Assembly: GCA_020631735.1 (NCBI GenBank)
Contig: CM036201.1
Span: 75,096,353 to 75,160,352, forward strand
From: Saccharum officinarum
Lineage: Eukaryota; Streptophyta; Magnoliopsida; Poales; Poaceae
Length of the DNA stretch: 64,000 nt
Direction: 5' to 3'
This document shows, in pieces, positions 48,086 through 59,640 of the stretch. How positions within the stretch are numbered: the stretch's first letter is position 1; every line of letters starts with the position of its first letter. The notes beneath the pieces are model-generated. The model did no database searches. It saw only the letters and a program-made list of their open reading frames with translations, and was not told where the DNA came from. Made by a program: the position numbers and the translations under genes.

Positions 48086-48879
48086 AACTGAACACCAGCG
48101 GAGCAGCCCAACAAAAGCCCGCTCAAGAACCAGCCCAACAACAAACCCTAACGCCTCCTCCTACTCCACGGTCCACGGTCCGCCCTTCCCTATTCCCAGA
48201 CCCAGACCCGACGCCCCTTCTTCCCCGTTACGCTCCACCTCCACGCCGCCGCTCCATTCCCTTCTCTCCGCGTCGCCACAGGCCTAAGCCTAGCCGCCTC
48301 CATCCACCGTCCGCATGCCCATGCTCACGGGCGGATCCATGCCTGTCCCCGCGCTCACGGAGTCCCGTGCGAAAACGCAACACATCAGCAAGAGCTGCTC
48401 CTCCGCCATGAGCTCATGAGGATGTCGTGCCTCGGTGACGAACATCAAGGCGAGGACCCTGCCTCAGAACCTCGAATCGGCTGGAGCAAGGTCTTTTTCT
48501 TGAAAATTTACGCTGCACATTCCAATCGGTGTTGCAAGATGCTTTCTTTTTGGGGTTTGTTTCCGAGCCGAGGATATTTCGATTCAGGAAACCTCCGTTT
48601 CTGATTTGGGTTTAGGGTAGTTTTTCTTGCAAACTAAAGGGGTACAGTCCGATCTCGGGAGCAGTTGTTTCCTTTGTTGTTGTGTTAATTTTTCGTTTGG
48701 GAATCGAAATCGGTTTGTGTGCGGAGGACATTTGGATTCGTATTCGGATCGGCTTACGTTCCAAGCTCTGTGTATATATATGATGTACAGGTCGATGCGG
48801 TCTTCCAGCCCCGTGTAAATCGTATTCTCTGTGCGCAGGGGCACAGGGGGAGAAACCAGGCAGAGGAGGGCAGACCGAG
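48086..48879 (+). promoter_or_regulatory. Probable 5' region of the DUF1668-like gene
   Basis: C-rich leader-like sequence (48110-48480), then a T-rich intron-like stretch ending TCTGTGCGCAG at 48838, then 41 nt of purine-rich leader to the ATG. This fits a spliced 5' UTR; the transcription start is not determined. It is directly fused to the gypsy fragment on its left. Confidence 0.35.
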
Positions 48880-50031
48880 ATGTCGAAGCGGCCGCGCAGA
48901 GAGTCGCATGAAGACGACGCAGAGATGAGGAGGAGAGGCTGCAGCCCGAGCCCGAGCCCGAGGACGCCAAAGCCCCTGGTGAGGGGTCTGGTACCCTGGT
49001 CTCACTCGGCCAATTCGCAGCGATACCTGTACCTGGTGCTGGACGACTGGCAGAGGGGGTACAGCATTCACAGGTTGGGCGAGGATGACTTCAAGTCCGA
49101 CGCCCGCGCCGCTGAGTGCCCTCTCGTCCGCGTTCAGGCGCAGCACGCCTACACGTGCTCCTTCGCGGACCACGGCTCCAAGATCTTGGCGATGCAACCT
49201 GCGGGGTTCAGCCCCGGCATCCCCGTGTTCGACACCGAGACGCTGGAGATGACGGTGTACCCTTTCCCCAAGAGCCGAGCGGTCACGGGCACCAGCAAAC
49301 TCGTGCACACCTCCGTTGGCGACAGGCTCGTGTTGTTCGTCTTCCGCTACCTCGAAGTGCTGGGGCCTGAGCCGCAACCACCTGTTGTCGAGTCGTCGTG
49401 GTCATGGAGCAGCCCCGTGGAACCTTTCTCGCCCTTCGACTCCAGCCGCGTCAGCAGCTATGCGTTGCATCCGGATGGGCGCACCATCTTCATGTCCGTC
49501 GAGGACTGGAGGAGCGTCAAGCCCACCTCCTTGGCCAAGCGGAAGCGGAACAGCACCTACACCTTGGACACGGAGCGCCTGGAGTGGACTCGCCTCGGCG
49601 ACTGGCTGCTCCCATTCAAGGGTCGAGCTCACTACGACCGCGAGCTGGATGCTTGGGTTGGGATCTGCCTCTTCGAGGAAGGAGCGGGCCACCTGTGCTG
49701 CTGCGACGTTCCGCCGGCAGCAGGGTGCAGGACCATGCCTGCTTGGAAGTTCGGTAAGGATTTGCTCTTCGACGCGGCCTCCATCAGGCACTGGGGGGTG
49801 ACGCTCGTCTACATGGGTGACAGCAGGTTCTGCCTGATCGAGTCTCGGGTGGCCGAGGACTACGACTCCGACCAGCGCCTCCGTGTGCTGACGATGACAT
49901 CCTTTGGTCTCAAGTACGATAAGGTCGGTGAACTGGTGACCTCCCAGTACCGGGCTTACGCATCAATGTCGTACCACACCACGCATATACAGCCCGGCCA
50001 TCGCCTGGATCCTGTAGCATTCTGGATGTAA
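48880..50031 (+). CDS. DUF1668-like grass protein, intact single exon
   Basis: 383 residues. The start MSKRPRRESHEDD is the first ATG after a purine-rich leader; stop TAA. It opens with a basic, possibly nuclear-targeting stretch and an Arg-rich/SPSPSP linker (1-33). A beta-rich body with Kelch/propeller-like blocks follows: RYLYLVLDDW, IPVFDTETLEM, DRLVLFVFRYLEVLGP, YALHPDGRTIFMSVEDW, YTLDTERLEWTRLGDWLLPF and YDRELDAWVGICL. This series resembles the plant DUF1668 family, common in grasses and of unknown function. Codons are GC-rich in third positions, as in native grass genes. No frame damage, so the best candidate for a working gene here along with uL18-like copy B. Confidence 0.75.
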   Translation: MSKRPRRESHEDDAEMRRRGCSPSPSPRTPKPLVRGLVPWSHSANSQRYLYLVLDDWQRGYSIHRLGEDDFKSDARAAECPLVRVQAQHAYTCSFADHGSKILAMQPAGFSPGIPVFDTETLEMTVYPFPKSRAVTGTSKLVHTSVGDRLVLFVFRYLEVLGPEPQPPVVESSWSWSSPVEPFSPFDSSRVSSYALHPDGRTIFMSVEDWRSVKPTSLAKRKRNSTYTLDTERLEWTRLGDWLLPFKGRAHYDRELDAWVGICLFEEGAGHLCCCDVPPAAGCRTMPAWKFGKDLLFDAASIRHWGVTLVYMGDSRFCLIESRVAEDYDSDQRLRVLTMTSFGLKYDKVGELVTSQYRAYASMSYHTTHIQPGHRLDPVAFWM

Positions 50032-50940
50032 TGGTCATGTAAGCTAGTAGTATATATATTCTGATGCTAGGTGCCCTTCCCTGCTTTGGGGGGTTATGTG
50101 AGCATGCGTTTTTGGTTGATTGGTCAGTTTGGTTCACCTTTCTCTGTAACGTGTGTAAACTTTTTTCTGCCTACACAATCCAGAAGCTGCTGTTTTCTTG
50201 CGGCTCTACTTGAGGAACCCATGGTGTAGCCGAGGCCGGCGGCACATACCAAGAAGGCATTGCGAAACTGTCGCCGGAAGCCGGCAGCGCGATGGAGGTG
50301 GAGCGCTGATGGCAGTGTTGCCGCCGGTCTACGGCAATGTGCTGCGCGCCTGCGCCTGAGGCGGGGTGGCTGTCGACCAGGCTGCACGGCCTGGACTGCT
50401 GAGCACACGGAGGCAAGGGTGCAGGAGGCCAAGAGCCATGGTCTCGTTTGTGGGATGACGCCTTTGTGCCTGATGGAGTCATGGACAGTGGACCATGAGG
50501 TGTTCGACAAAATGTGTCAAAGGTGAGGATTTCATGTGCATCTATTTCTATTTGACTAGATAATATTTCATGGATCATCTGAAATAGAATACAACATAAT
50601 TTATCAAAAAGGATCAGCAATGTACCGATGCTATAAGCCTATAATCATACCGTACGTGATCCTGATACTGTCATATGGATGCTGAGTTGCTAACTTATCT
50701 CTACTTGAAGATGGATGCCATTTATCTACTCACAAACTATTGAAAAGAACTAATGAATTACTTGAATAGATTAAGATGGCCTCTTATAATTTTGTATGTA
50801 TGTCTATATATATATATAGCTTTTTATTGCATATGCACATATAGATAACAATTGGTACCATATAAAATTGTATGTACTGTTTAGGCATACAGATTTCTAG
50901 AGGCATAGCTTTGTGCCTTGGCAACTGTGTGAACTTAAGC
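50032..50940. other. 3' flank of the DUF1668-like gene and intergenic DNA
   Basis: AATAAA-type signals are not clear. A GC-rich patch (50240-50410) gives short overlapping frames on both strands without protein-like features. The rest is AT-rich with a TATATATA run at 50806. Confidence 0.35.
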
Positions 50941-52345
50941 CCCTCCTAAGCTTTCGTCCTGGATCCGCCACTGCCTACGGCAGTATCCAGTTTTTGCACT
51001 TTTCCGCATCGCCCTGCGCCGTCCGTGACGGGTAACTCGGGCGGCTCCTCGCCCCTCGCCTCAGCCCCCTCGCAAGTAGCGCCTGCGGCCTCCGCCGGCG
51101 CCGGAGCTGGTTGCCGCACCTCCGACGAGCAGCGAGGAGGGCGGCGGCAAGGCCATGCCGCACTTCCTCTCTCTCCCGTCTTCCTTCCTCTCATCTCTGG
51201 TGACCTGGTGCTTCGAAGCTTGGGGTGCCGGATCCATCTGGCTGGCTGCTGCTCCACGCGCGAAGGGCCGGATCCGCATCCCCCGGGCTGGATCTGGACT
51301 GCTGGTTTTGGTCGGTAGGGTCCCGTTTCCGGCTCTATCGGCCTGGGGTGCGGCGGTGGAGCTCATGGTGGCTGCTCGTGGCTACGCGCAGCGGTGATAT
51401 GGCTGGCGGTGTGTGATGTGTGCCTTGCGGACGGCCGTCGCGCTCTTCGCAGGGGCTTCAGGCGGCGGTGCATTCGGTCCTCCCCCGCCTGGATCTGCTC
51501 CCTCGGGTCTGGTGGGGCTAGGACCAGATGCGGCCATGGTGGTCAGGCCGGCGCTCCTGTACTGGATCTGTCGTGCTGTCGGCGGAAGTTCGTTGCGAGG
51601 GTCACTGGAGGCTCTGAGCGGCGGAGATTGTTGTTGCTGGGATTGCTTGGCAGGGGTTGGGACGGTGGTGGGCTGGGCGACCGAGGCTTCTTCTGATCCC
51701 ACCCTCTTCTCCCCATCACCTGCCTTTCCCCTTGTTTGGGTTGGTCTCTTCGGCGATCTTCCTCGGGTCAAGCTACCTCTTTGGCTCTCCGGCAGCGGTG
51801 GTGTGGAGGTTGAATGAGGTCGGAGCGAAAGCTTGGACGTCGACATCTGCGGACGCCGTATCTTTCTACCTCTCCTCCTACGTGCTGGATTTTACAGGTG
51901 AAATCCTTCCCTCACCAGGCTAGCTTGTCGACGCTCTAGGTGTCGTTTCCTTGTTGAAGGCTTTGCTAGGCGATCCAGTTTCCACTGTGGACCTCTTGCC
52001 GTTTGTCATGCCCCTATGGTGATGGTGCCCGGTGCTTCAAGGGTGATGGTGCTCGTTTTTCCATTTTTATCTTTTCTAGTTGGGGTGTCTTAGTTGGGTT
52101 GTCTTTCTTCGGCCAAGTTGTTGTTTATTTGGGTAATTGTTAGTAGGGTCGATTCGACCAAGTTGCATGTGGTGTTGTGAGTTGTGATTGTTGTATCATA
52201 GTTACACAGGATGAGTGGGGCACTCTCCTCAGTAGTATGGTTTTTCTGGCCCAGTTTGCATTAAAAAACTGGGCTGACACTTGCCTTTTTTCTTTCTTCG
52301 TCTAATAGAAATCATAGCAAAGCTTTTGCCGTCCTTAAAAAAATA
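50941..52345 (+). mobile_element. Possible non-LTR retrotransposon derivative or retrocopy
   Basis: A GC-rich 5' portion with several competing frames and a T/G-rich 3' portion end in GTCTAATAGAAATCATAGCA and an A-run (52337-52343). The right edge meets the segmental duplication exactly where copy A continues uninterrupted (TAGTGGCC). The poly-A end and clean junction suggest target-primed insertion. No RT or endonuclease seen. Confidence 0.4.
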
Positions 52346-53215
52346 GTGGCCTACAATCGGAAACTCCATTTCATGCTCAGATCTAGAAATAGTGGTAGGA
52401 GATTCAATCAAGTTGTCCGTGTTTGTACTCGGATGTCTCCGTTTTTCCAAGCACGGATAGATTAGGAGTTAGGACAGTGAATTATTAGAGGAATGTGTTT
52501 TCCAGTTGTGCCAACAATTTAAGATTAGGAGTAGCTTACCAAATTGTTTATGATGTTCCAAGCTAGGAGTGAAAAGATAGTGGACTACCTCATTCGAAAA
52601 CCAAGTACCTCACATCGTGCCAAAAGAGATATACAAATGATACAGGAGGATCAAAACTTGACTCTGTTGCTACTATTAGCATATTTTTGGTTGCAAGGTC
52701 CAAGTAGGATGTGCTAGCTTGGTTCCTCTTCCACAGACGTTTGGTTTGGAGACAATAGAGGACATAGTCATCGCTTAGGGCTCGTTTGGATGCACTCATA
52801 TCCACCTCAATCCATGTGTGTTAGAGTGGATTAAGATGAAAAATAGTATAAATTCCACACGAACCCACTCCAACCTATGTGGATTGAGGTGAATACAAGT
52901 GCATCCAAAGAAGCCCTTAGGAAATATACCTACAAAATGTGGGCTCACTGCATTTCAAAGGGAACGAAGGGACGAACGGGGGCGTCTCAATTGTTGTCGT
53001 CACGGGCCGTTTGCCCCCGTCCACTTTGTGGGCACCAAGCAATGGTGATGCAGAATAGGTGGCCGTGACGGAGTCGATGTGGTAAAGGTCAGGCGGCAGG
53101 CACAACTGCACAAGCGACGGAGGTGGAGCGGCGGCGCTGAGGCAAGGCAATGGCAAGCTGAGCGTCCGAGGCAAAGCCACTCTAACACGTTCAGGCTATA
53201 CGTGTCCCATGCCTT
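52346..53215. repeat. Segmental duplication, copy B, left part
   Basis: Matches 5960-6655, for example TTTTTGGTTGCAAGGTCCA and TTGTTGTCGTCACGGGC. Interrupted by the MITE at 52778. Similarity to copy A ends about 53215 and resumes near 60995. Confidence 0.75.
52778..52916. mobile_element. Tourist/Harbinger-type MITE with TTA target duplication
   Basis: Ends GGGCTCGTTTGGATGCACT and, inverted, AGTGCATCCAAAGAAGCCC. TTA lies on both sides (52775-52777 and 52917-52919). Copy A at about 6400 has the unoccupied site ACTTAGGGAAA, proving insertion after the duplication. Confidence 0.85.
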
Positions 53216-53568
53216 TGTCGCCCCGTTGCTTGTCTTCTCGGCATTGCTGCACCGGCAGACACCTACTAGCACAAAGCAGAGGTGGCTCGCAGCGCCAGCG
53301 CGGGGAGTAGGCGCGACCGCCGATATGAGTGAGGAGGTGGCATGACCGTTCACGAGAATGAGGCGCTGCCGTGGTTGTTAGGGCTCGGCTATCGGCAACC
53401 AGTGGGCCTGCGAGGGGCATGACCGTCGACTCGCAAAGGGCGTGGGCCACGGCCACCGGCGAGGCCGAGGACGGATATAGTGTTTTCTAGGCTATGCATG
53501 TATACATTAATCATTTTTTAAAAAAAAAACGAATGAGGCAAGAGAGCTGCGGATTATATTAAAAAGGC
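53216..53568. other. Copy B-specific intergenic sequence
   Basis: Moderately GC-rich. Short frames on both strands, no recognisable domain. Confidence 0.3.
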
Positions 53569-54751
53569 CACTAGTAAATAAAATTTAATGGAGGCAGACA
53601 TTTTGAATTAATGGAGGCGAGCATTGCAACCGCATCCAATCAAAAGTCATGGTTAATCTAGCCTTTTTGAAGGCGGTTACTTTGCCCGCCTCCGTTAATC
53701 AATTAAAAAAATAAAAAAAACCCTAGCACGTCCAATCAAGCCCGTTATTGGGCCCAATCAAGCCTGCTACCGTCGTGTCCGCCAAAACTAGGTGCGACCG
53801 ATCTCCCCGTTGGATCTGGGCGCGGTCGATCTCCTCCGCGCCGGATCTTAGGCAGCCGGCTTCCTCACCACAGCCTCCTCACCGGATCTTTGGCGTGGCC
53901 CAAGGGAGGGAGGCGCTGCCGTGGTGCAGCTAGCGGGACCGCCGTTCACACTAGGAGAGAGAGAGAGAGGAGCTAGGAGAGATGGACAAAAAGAGGACCG
54001 CCGTTACCTGGAAGAGATGCGCGCTCGCCAGATCTCGCCGCCGTCGCCCGCAAGCCGCTGGATCCGCTTGTGGTGGCTGCCCCAAGCGTCGCCGCTGCTG
54101 GTGGGGGTCACTCCGAGCGCCGCCACCGCAGATAGATGGTCGAGGGCTCGCGTGGTGCTGCTGCTGGCTGCTGAGGGTGAGGGAGAGGGAGGAGGGCGAG
54201 TGAGGTAGAGTCTAGAGGGTTAGTGAGGAGGTGGGCGTCGGGTGCGGCTTCCGTGATGAGGAGAGGGGCGCCGCTCAGGCTCGGTATCGGAGGAGAGGGG
54301 TCGCGACGTGCGAGGGGAAGAAGGGTGCCGCTCGAGCACGGTCTCAGAAGGAGGAGTGATGAATGAGAAACCCTAAGTTGATGTGTTTATATTCGAAGAT
54401 GGTTACCGGGCCTCGTCAGGGTCTGATGGGCCTCAGAATTTTTGGAGGCGGGCATTATAGTGTGCCGCCTCCGGAAATGATTTTATGGATGCGGGCGTCT
54501 TTAGAGAACCCCTTCGAAAATAGATTATTTTTGGAGGCGGTTGCCTTAAGATGTCCGCCTCTGTAAATTATTTTTTGGGCATTTTTTGACCGCCTCCGTA
54601 AATCGATTTTACGAGGCGGGCAAAAGTGACCGCCTCCGTAAATGAAAATGCCCGTCTCCGTTAATCGTCTAGTATTTTTTGAGGCGGATGAATTTTGTGA
54701 CCTCCTCTGTTAATTAAAGTGCAACGCACGCAAAATCATCCAGTAGTAGTG
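53569..54751. mobile_element. Non-autonomous CACTA element
   Basis: Starts CACTAGTAAAT and ends GTAGTAGTG (inverse CACTACTAC). Subterminal repeats of GGAGGCGG / CCGCCTCCGTAAA face each other at both ends (53590-53700 and 54430-54690). Flanks are GGC and AGC, an imperfect 3-bp match. The interior is GC-rich with a GA repeat at 53953-53968. No transposase. Confidence 0.75.
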
Positions 54752-55509
54752 AGCCCGAACTGGGCAAAAATAAACAGAAACAACTTTGGTCGGTTGGATT
54801 GGGACATCAACACGCACCAAGAACCCCAACTCAAAGAAGAAGAAGAAGAAGAAGAACAATTCTGACCGGTCAGATTGAGACATCGACCCGAGCCACAACT
54901 CAACAAAGACACACTTCACCGCCACCCAACCGCCATGAACTGGTTGCTACACTGCACCGCCATCCCCCGAAAAACAAAGCCATCAATATGAAATCACCCT
55001 CGTCATTGCTTGCGCCGTCGTTGCCGATGATATCCCACACCGAGTAACCAAGCAGGGCTAGCCACTGTAATCCGCTGCAAGCCGTGTAGCCCCTCCCCAA
55101 TCAGCTCCGTTTGCGCCGTCTGTCAAGACGTTGAATCAAAAATTTTCTTAATTAATAACCAATGAATGATACAGTGTTTGGCCAAAATAGGATGCTGATG
55201 AAACTATATACCGTTTGCCTGACAGTATGATTTCTTGGTATTGCTCAATGATCATTATGCTGGGCTATCATCATTGTGCGAGGGTGGTGGAGAGGTTGCA
55301 GCCAGAAGAAGGCATTTGCGTGTGGCCATCTTTCGTTAGCACACACGAACAAGAATTGTGCACAATATTGCCATTATACAACCTGAGTACAATACCGATT
55401 TCGGATTATATATGATGTATCATTCGATAAAATTTTCCCTGCTCTTCTTGTATTACATTTAAATTATGACACTGATAGTCATCCATGTTATCTATAATCA
55501 CTTGTTTTA
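54752..55509. other. Intergenic DNA with GAA microsatellite
   Basis: GAA/AGA repeat at 54833-54858. A minus-strand patch near 55090-55000 (GLQWLALLGYSV) faintly recalls exon 2 of HAK transporters but is too short and diverged to call. No gene. Confidence 0.35.
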
Positions 55510-55539
55510 GTTCCGTTGCAACGTACGCGCATTGGCTAG
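55510..55539 (+). other. Helitron-like 3' terminus
   Basis: CCGTTGCAACGTACGCGC, a weak stem-loop, then ATTGGCTAG|T, resembling the H2 end. I could not place a matching 5' start. Confidence 0.35.
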
Positions 55540-56719
55540 TCTTTCAAAAATAAGTGAGCAGCAGATCCTAAGCCCTATGTAAAACTTTATTGACCCGAGT
55601 GTTGTCAATACATGTTATATCGAACAAATTTTCTATATTAATTAAAAAACACGTTGCGTGATCGAGAAAAAAAGATCCTTATATGTAGATAAGCTGAATC
55701 ATAAATTCATATTTCATAATCCGTCGATCACCAATTTCAGGCACATGGAAACCGTCATAATCCGAACTTAACTGGCCCACAGTCGCTCAAATTCAAACAA
55801 GGCCATGATTGCTCACGCTCTCTCTCGTCGGTAGTCGGCTAGCGCACGCTGCAACCTGTCTGATTGGAAGAATCCCGCGGCGCAATGCCCCCTGTGGAGG
55901 ACACGACAGAGCTCGTTGCGGCAAATCTGGTGGCGGGAGGGCGAATTCGGGTGGTGCGAGGACGGATCCAGCGGAGGCCTGCTACAGAGGACCCGACAGA
56001 GCTCGTTGCGACGGATCCGGCGGCGGGTGGGCAAATCCAGCATCACGAGGGCAAATCCGTCGGCGGTGCGGGCGCATTTTCAGGCTCGCTCGCGGCGTCA
56101 TGTGCAAGGGCCCAGGAGGGGGGGGTGCCTACTAGCCACTGACCGGGTGGCTAGGAAGCAGCCAGCCGACCCCCTCATTCCCCAGGAAAAACAATTTCCT
56201 GCGTCACTTGCTTCACTAAATTGGGTCCAAATCAGTTTTCTTGTTGGGCTTTAAGGATAGCACACAGTATAAGCATGCATGTGAAACAAATTTGCTGACA
56301 TCAACCATGTGCATATTGTTTGATAGTTAAAAAAGTTATATTTTCTAAACAGAGTTTCAAAATTAAATTTCGATCACGCCACTGTATTTCTTACACTAAA
56401 TTCTTCAAATCAAGATCCCACTTGGCTATATTTAAAAAAATTATTTACGTATAACTGCAGAATGTCATAAATACATCGTATATGTATACTACGTGAACAT
56501 CACATATCTCATGAAATGTGAATAAAAAATAAAATTAGTGAAGTAATTAATTATAGTTAAATAAAAAGAAAAAAATGCTACCGTACATCACAAAATATAT
56601 CCTAAAACATCAATGTACACTGAACATCACATTTATATTCGTGGATATCATAAAATATAGCATAGAACATCATATATCATGAAATGTAAAAATAAAATTA
56701 GTGAATTAATTAATTAGAG
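55540..56719. other. Intergenic DNA with a local GC-rich duplication
   Basis: Around 55895-56040, GACAGAGCTCGTTGCG(G/A)C is repeated about 90 bp apart, each followed by GGCGGG(A/T)GGG. The rest is AT-rich. No gene seen. Confidence 0.4.
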
Positions 56720-56995
56720 TCAAATAACACAGAAGAAAAGATGCAAAATAAAAATATAAAATGAAAACCAAAATAAAAAATCTACATGAAACATAAAGGA
56801 GAAAAGCAAAGTAAATAGAAGAAAACAAAGAAAAGTAAAAAACAAAGAAGAATGAAAGGCGACATAATAAAAAAAGAAAAAAAGCAAAATAAATGAACAA
56901 AAAGAAAAAGAATAGGAAAGACGCACAAAACAAAAAAAAGTAGAATAAAACAACATAGAGAAAAAGAAGAAGGAAAAGGAAAAAAAGAGAAACTT
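56720..56995. repeat. Purine-rich low-complexity tract
   Basis: About 275 bp almost entirely A and G on the plus strand. The long minus-strand frame rich in Phe, Leu and Ser is a by-product of this composition. Confidence 0.8.
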
Positions 56996-57129
56996 GCCTA
57001 CCGAACCTGGGCGACATGGGCTGCTGGGCCGCACGCGCTCTCGTGGTAGGGTGCGGCCGACTGGTCGGCGTGACGACCACTTGGCAGCGAAGATTTCCGC
57101 CAGGAGCGGGCCTAGTAGTGGGCTCACTG

Positions 57130-57286
57130 GGCTTGTGCCTTTTTTATTTTTAATCGATTTTTGCAGACAGAAACAACGACCGCCTCTGGAAAAAGGTGAT
57201 CAACACAGACGTAAAGGTCGAACTGGGGTGATGCCCGCCTCTGAAAACCAAATATGACTGTCTCCAAAAAGCTTTTAGTGGTAGTG
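57130..57286. mobile_element. CACTA element end
   Basis: Facing GACCGCCTCTG and GCCCGCCTCTG subterminal motifs, then a terminus GCTTTTAGTGGTAGTG (inverse CACTACCACTAAAAGC). Same subterminal style as the element at 53.6-54.8 kb. The other end was not found. Confidence 0.55.
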
Positions 57287-57980
57287 TAACCCTCAACTAT
57301 AAAGAGATTTTGTGCTAACTGTATTTTGGGCCATGTAGTCGACACTTATAGTAGTTACACATGTGATTGGTGTTTTAGGGAGTTAATTCACCTAGAATAT
57401 CTTATAATTTCGAACAAATTTTGAATGCTTCAATACCTTATAATTGAGGACGGAGTGGATATGTTCCATCAAATGTTCAATTAGACATAAAACACTAAAA
57501 ATTTTCACAACAACGGGCAAAGTGTTATCTAGTACTATAAAGAAGTCGATCCATAGGAACCAAAAATATGCATCGCCATTGACTCTAGAGGCGGGCATAT
57601 ATGACATAACCATGATCTCCTTCTCGTCTTTATTTTATAACTGTAACGAGTCGAAACATAGAGCAATAAGCAAGACCTTAAATAAGACTTGCTAATAAGA
57701 TTTTCATTGGCAGCTATCAAAGACAATATATGCTTGCGATTCATACATGTGCTCAAGAACCTGCTCATATTCATGTGGCTTTATCTCCTCTCCCACATTA
57801 ACAAATGAATGAGTTTAAGTAAAAAATAGCTTGCAATTGCAAAGATAAATTTGTTAGCAGCAAGCCAAAAAGTGCTGGACAGTTCATGGTAGGGACGGGT
57901 AGGTAGCAAGCACAAGTGTAAACGTCTAGCTTAACACACCTTCAGGAGAGGGGGACAGGGACAAGAGGACAATTCTTCTT
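57287..57980. other. AT-rich intergenic sequence
   Basis: No gene. A stretch at 57400-57450 (CTTATAATTTCG, CTTATAATTGAGGAC) looks like an eroded Stowaway-type MITE end. Confidence 0.3.
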
Positions 57981-58127
57981 GCGAAATGGTCTCTAGCCTA
58001 GTGGTTAGAGCACATCAGTAGCATTCTGCAGGCCTGGATTCGACTCCCCGTGAAAGCGAATTAAAAAATCTAGAATTAAAAAAAATAAAAAATAGGTTAG
58101 GGTTTCCCTACTGACTTCGTCAAAAAA
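57981..58127 (+). mobile_element. Au-like SINE with 16-bp target duplication
   Basis: tRNA-type internal promoter: box A TAGCCTAGTGG at 57994-58004 and box B GGATTCGACTCC at 58036-58047, then a short A-rich tail. GAGGACAATTCTTCTT flanks it at 57965-57980 and 58128-58143. It resembles the plant Au SINE. 3'-shortened and not a functional tRNA. Confidence 0.8.
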
Positions 58128-58469
58128 GAGGACAATTCTTCTTTTTCTAACGAGGGCCAACAGTACACACTAAAGAAACAGAGATAGGATACTAGTAATA
58201 ATTATGCGCAATCTCCACTAAAGAAACAGAGATAGGATACTAGAGTAATGTCTAAATATTTGCACTTGAAACATAAACAAGAAAGATCTTTTTCCTAATT
58301 AACATGCTTGAAACATATGTGATTATAGTCATGTACAAAAACTGTCTTAACCCTATGCTTGGACGGTTGTGAACTATATAATCAAGATGTCTCCCCCTAC
58401 ATCATTTCTTGACACAGTTTCGCAGCTCAATGATAATGGATGGGAAAAGCTGCACCAACTTAACAAAAC
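58128..58469. other. Intergenic sequence with a short tandem duplication
   Basis: ACTAAAGAAACAGAGATAGG is repeated at about 58170 and 58216. No gene. Confidence 0.5.
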
Positions 58470-58471
58470 CC

Positions 58472-59330
58472 TCAGTTAACACGGCCTCCTTGAAGTTTTA
58501 ATTTCTCCACTGCAAAGAAGCCAATGCACCTCTGCTTCAACTCCGGGTAGTCGTACATTTCAGCACAAGCTAATATTGTAGCAACTGTATCCACGGACAC
58601 ACTGTCCCATAATTTCTGAGCACAGAGAAGTTTCAGTCGGTCCAACCCATATCGATCAGCTGCAGCAAGCAAATGCTCTAACATCTCGGTTGGAGCGCGT
58701 CCCCAAGCTCGTAATCTCCTGGCAAAGAGTCAGGGTACATGAACTGAAGCATAACCTTGAATGTTGCAGAAGTGATGTCGTGCAGAGTGATGTGTGGCAT
58801 TTTAGCCTCAGCCAATGGAACCCAGGAGCTCAGCCCGGAAGACCGGAGAGCGGGCGGCAAGCACAGCTCGATGTGCATGGAACGTCTCACCGTCAACCGC
58901 GAAAGCCACGTCTGTCCCATCCGTGGTTTCCAAGAGGGTGCCGAGATGTTTGACAATGTCCGAAGGCAGCACAGGAATTGGATTGTCAGCTAGCATAGAA
59001 ACTTGACGTATCCGTCATTCACGTATTTGTGGACTAGATTGTTGGTATTAATATTATTCGGCGAACTGATGTACTAGATGTTGTCACCGGGCTTCTGAAA
59101 TTGTCGGGTCTTCAACGCAGCAAGCAAAATTGGTTGCCTATAGTCCTTGTCTATCAGGAGCACCTCGAAGATGGCCTTAACGCTGGACTTGCTCAGATTT
59201 TCAAGGTACATGCGAAATCCCTCCCTACTCAGGTAGAAGGTGCGTGTCTTGCTTGTAGTTTACTTTGAACTCGACGCCGACGGCCGACCGAGGCGGAATC
59301 CATCGTGGTGGTCTGCACCGGCGCCTCCGT
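58472..59330 (-). pseudogene. MATH-BTB (BPM-type) gene, decayed
   Basis: Substrate adaptor of CUL3 ubiquitin ligases in intact relatives. In minus-strand order: MATH start GVEFKVNYKQ; a 1-base frame change, then YLSREGFRMYLENL and AIFEVLLIDKD; poorly conserved MATH remainder; BTB with DVAFAVDGETFHAHRAVLAA and SPVFRAELLGS; an extra base near 58840; AEAKMPHITLHDITSATFKV; an extra dinucleotide near 58702; then MLEHLLAAADRYGLDRLKLL and the BACK-like helix up to the stop at 58472. At least three frame breaks, so no full-length product. Confidence 0.8.
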
Positions 59331-59434
59331 CGGCCCTCACGTGCGCTGCGGCTTGCTTGCTGCATAATTAGGTCCAGGAGGAACAGAGAGTAAATTTCAC
59401 AGTGATGTGTGCTGGATCGGACAATACAGTTCAT

Positions 59435-59640
59435 CAGCCTGGAAAGTTACCATCGCCGATTTTTTTAAACAATACTTTTTAATGATTAATTGCAAATCTA
59501 GAAGCTGTTATACTAAAATTTGACATATAGGATCCTGTCGGTATCCCAACGCTGCCCAAAAGCCGATAGTACAAGTTCGGTCGGCAAGTGGACGGCCGAC
59601 AGGTCAGTCGGCGACACGTCCACGCCGTCCAGGAGCGCGC
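59435..59640. other. Spacer between the two MATH-type pseudogenes
   Basis: Short AT-rich then GC-rich sequence, possibly the decayed 3' part of the upstream MATH gene. CCGACAGGTCAGTCGGCGAC is a small imperfect inverted motif. Confidence 0.3.

Noticed and set aside
54990..55100. Second HAK transporter exon fragment (GLQWLALLGYSV)
   Set aside because: Only a faint, gapped resemblance to exon 2 of the gene at 2.3 kb; too weak without an alignment.
56706..57127. Phe/Leu-rich membrane-like protein on the minus strand
   Set aside because: Produced by translating a pyrimidine tract; no start context and no homologous motif.
57981..58060. A tRNA gene
   Set aside because: Box A and B are present but there is no cloverleaf closure, and exact 16-bp target duplications plus an A-rich tail make it a SINE.
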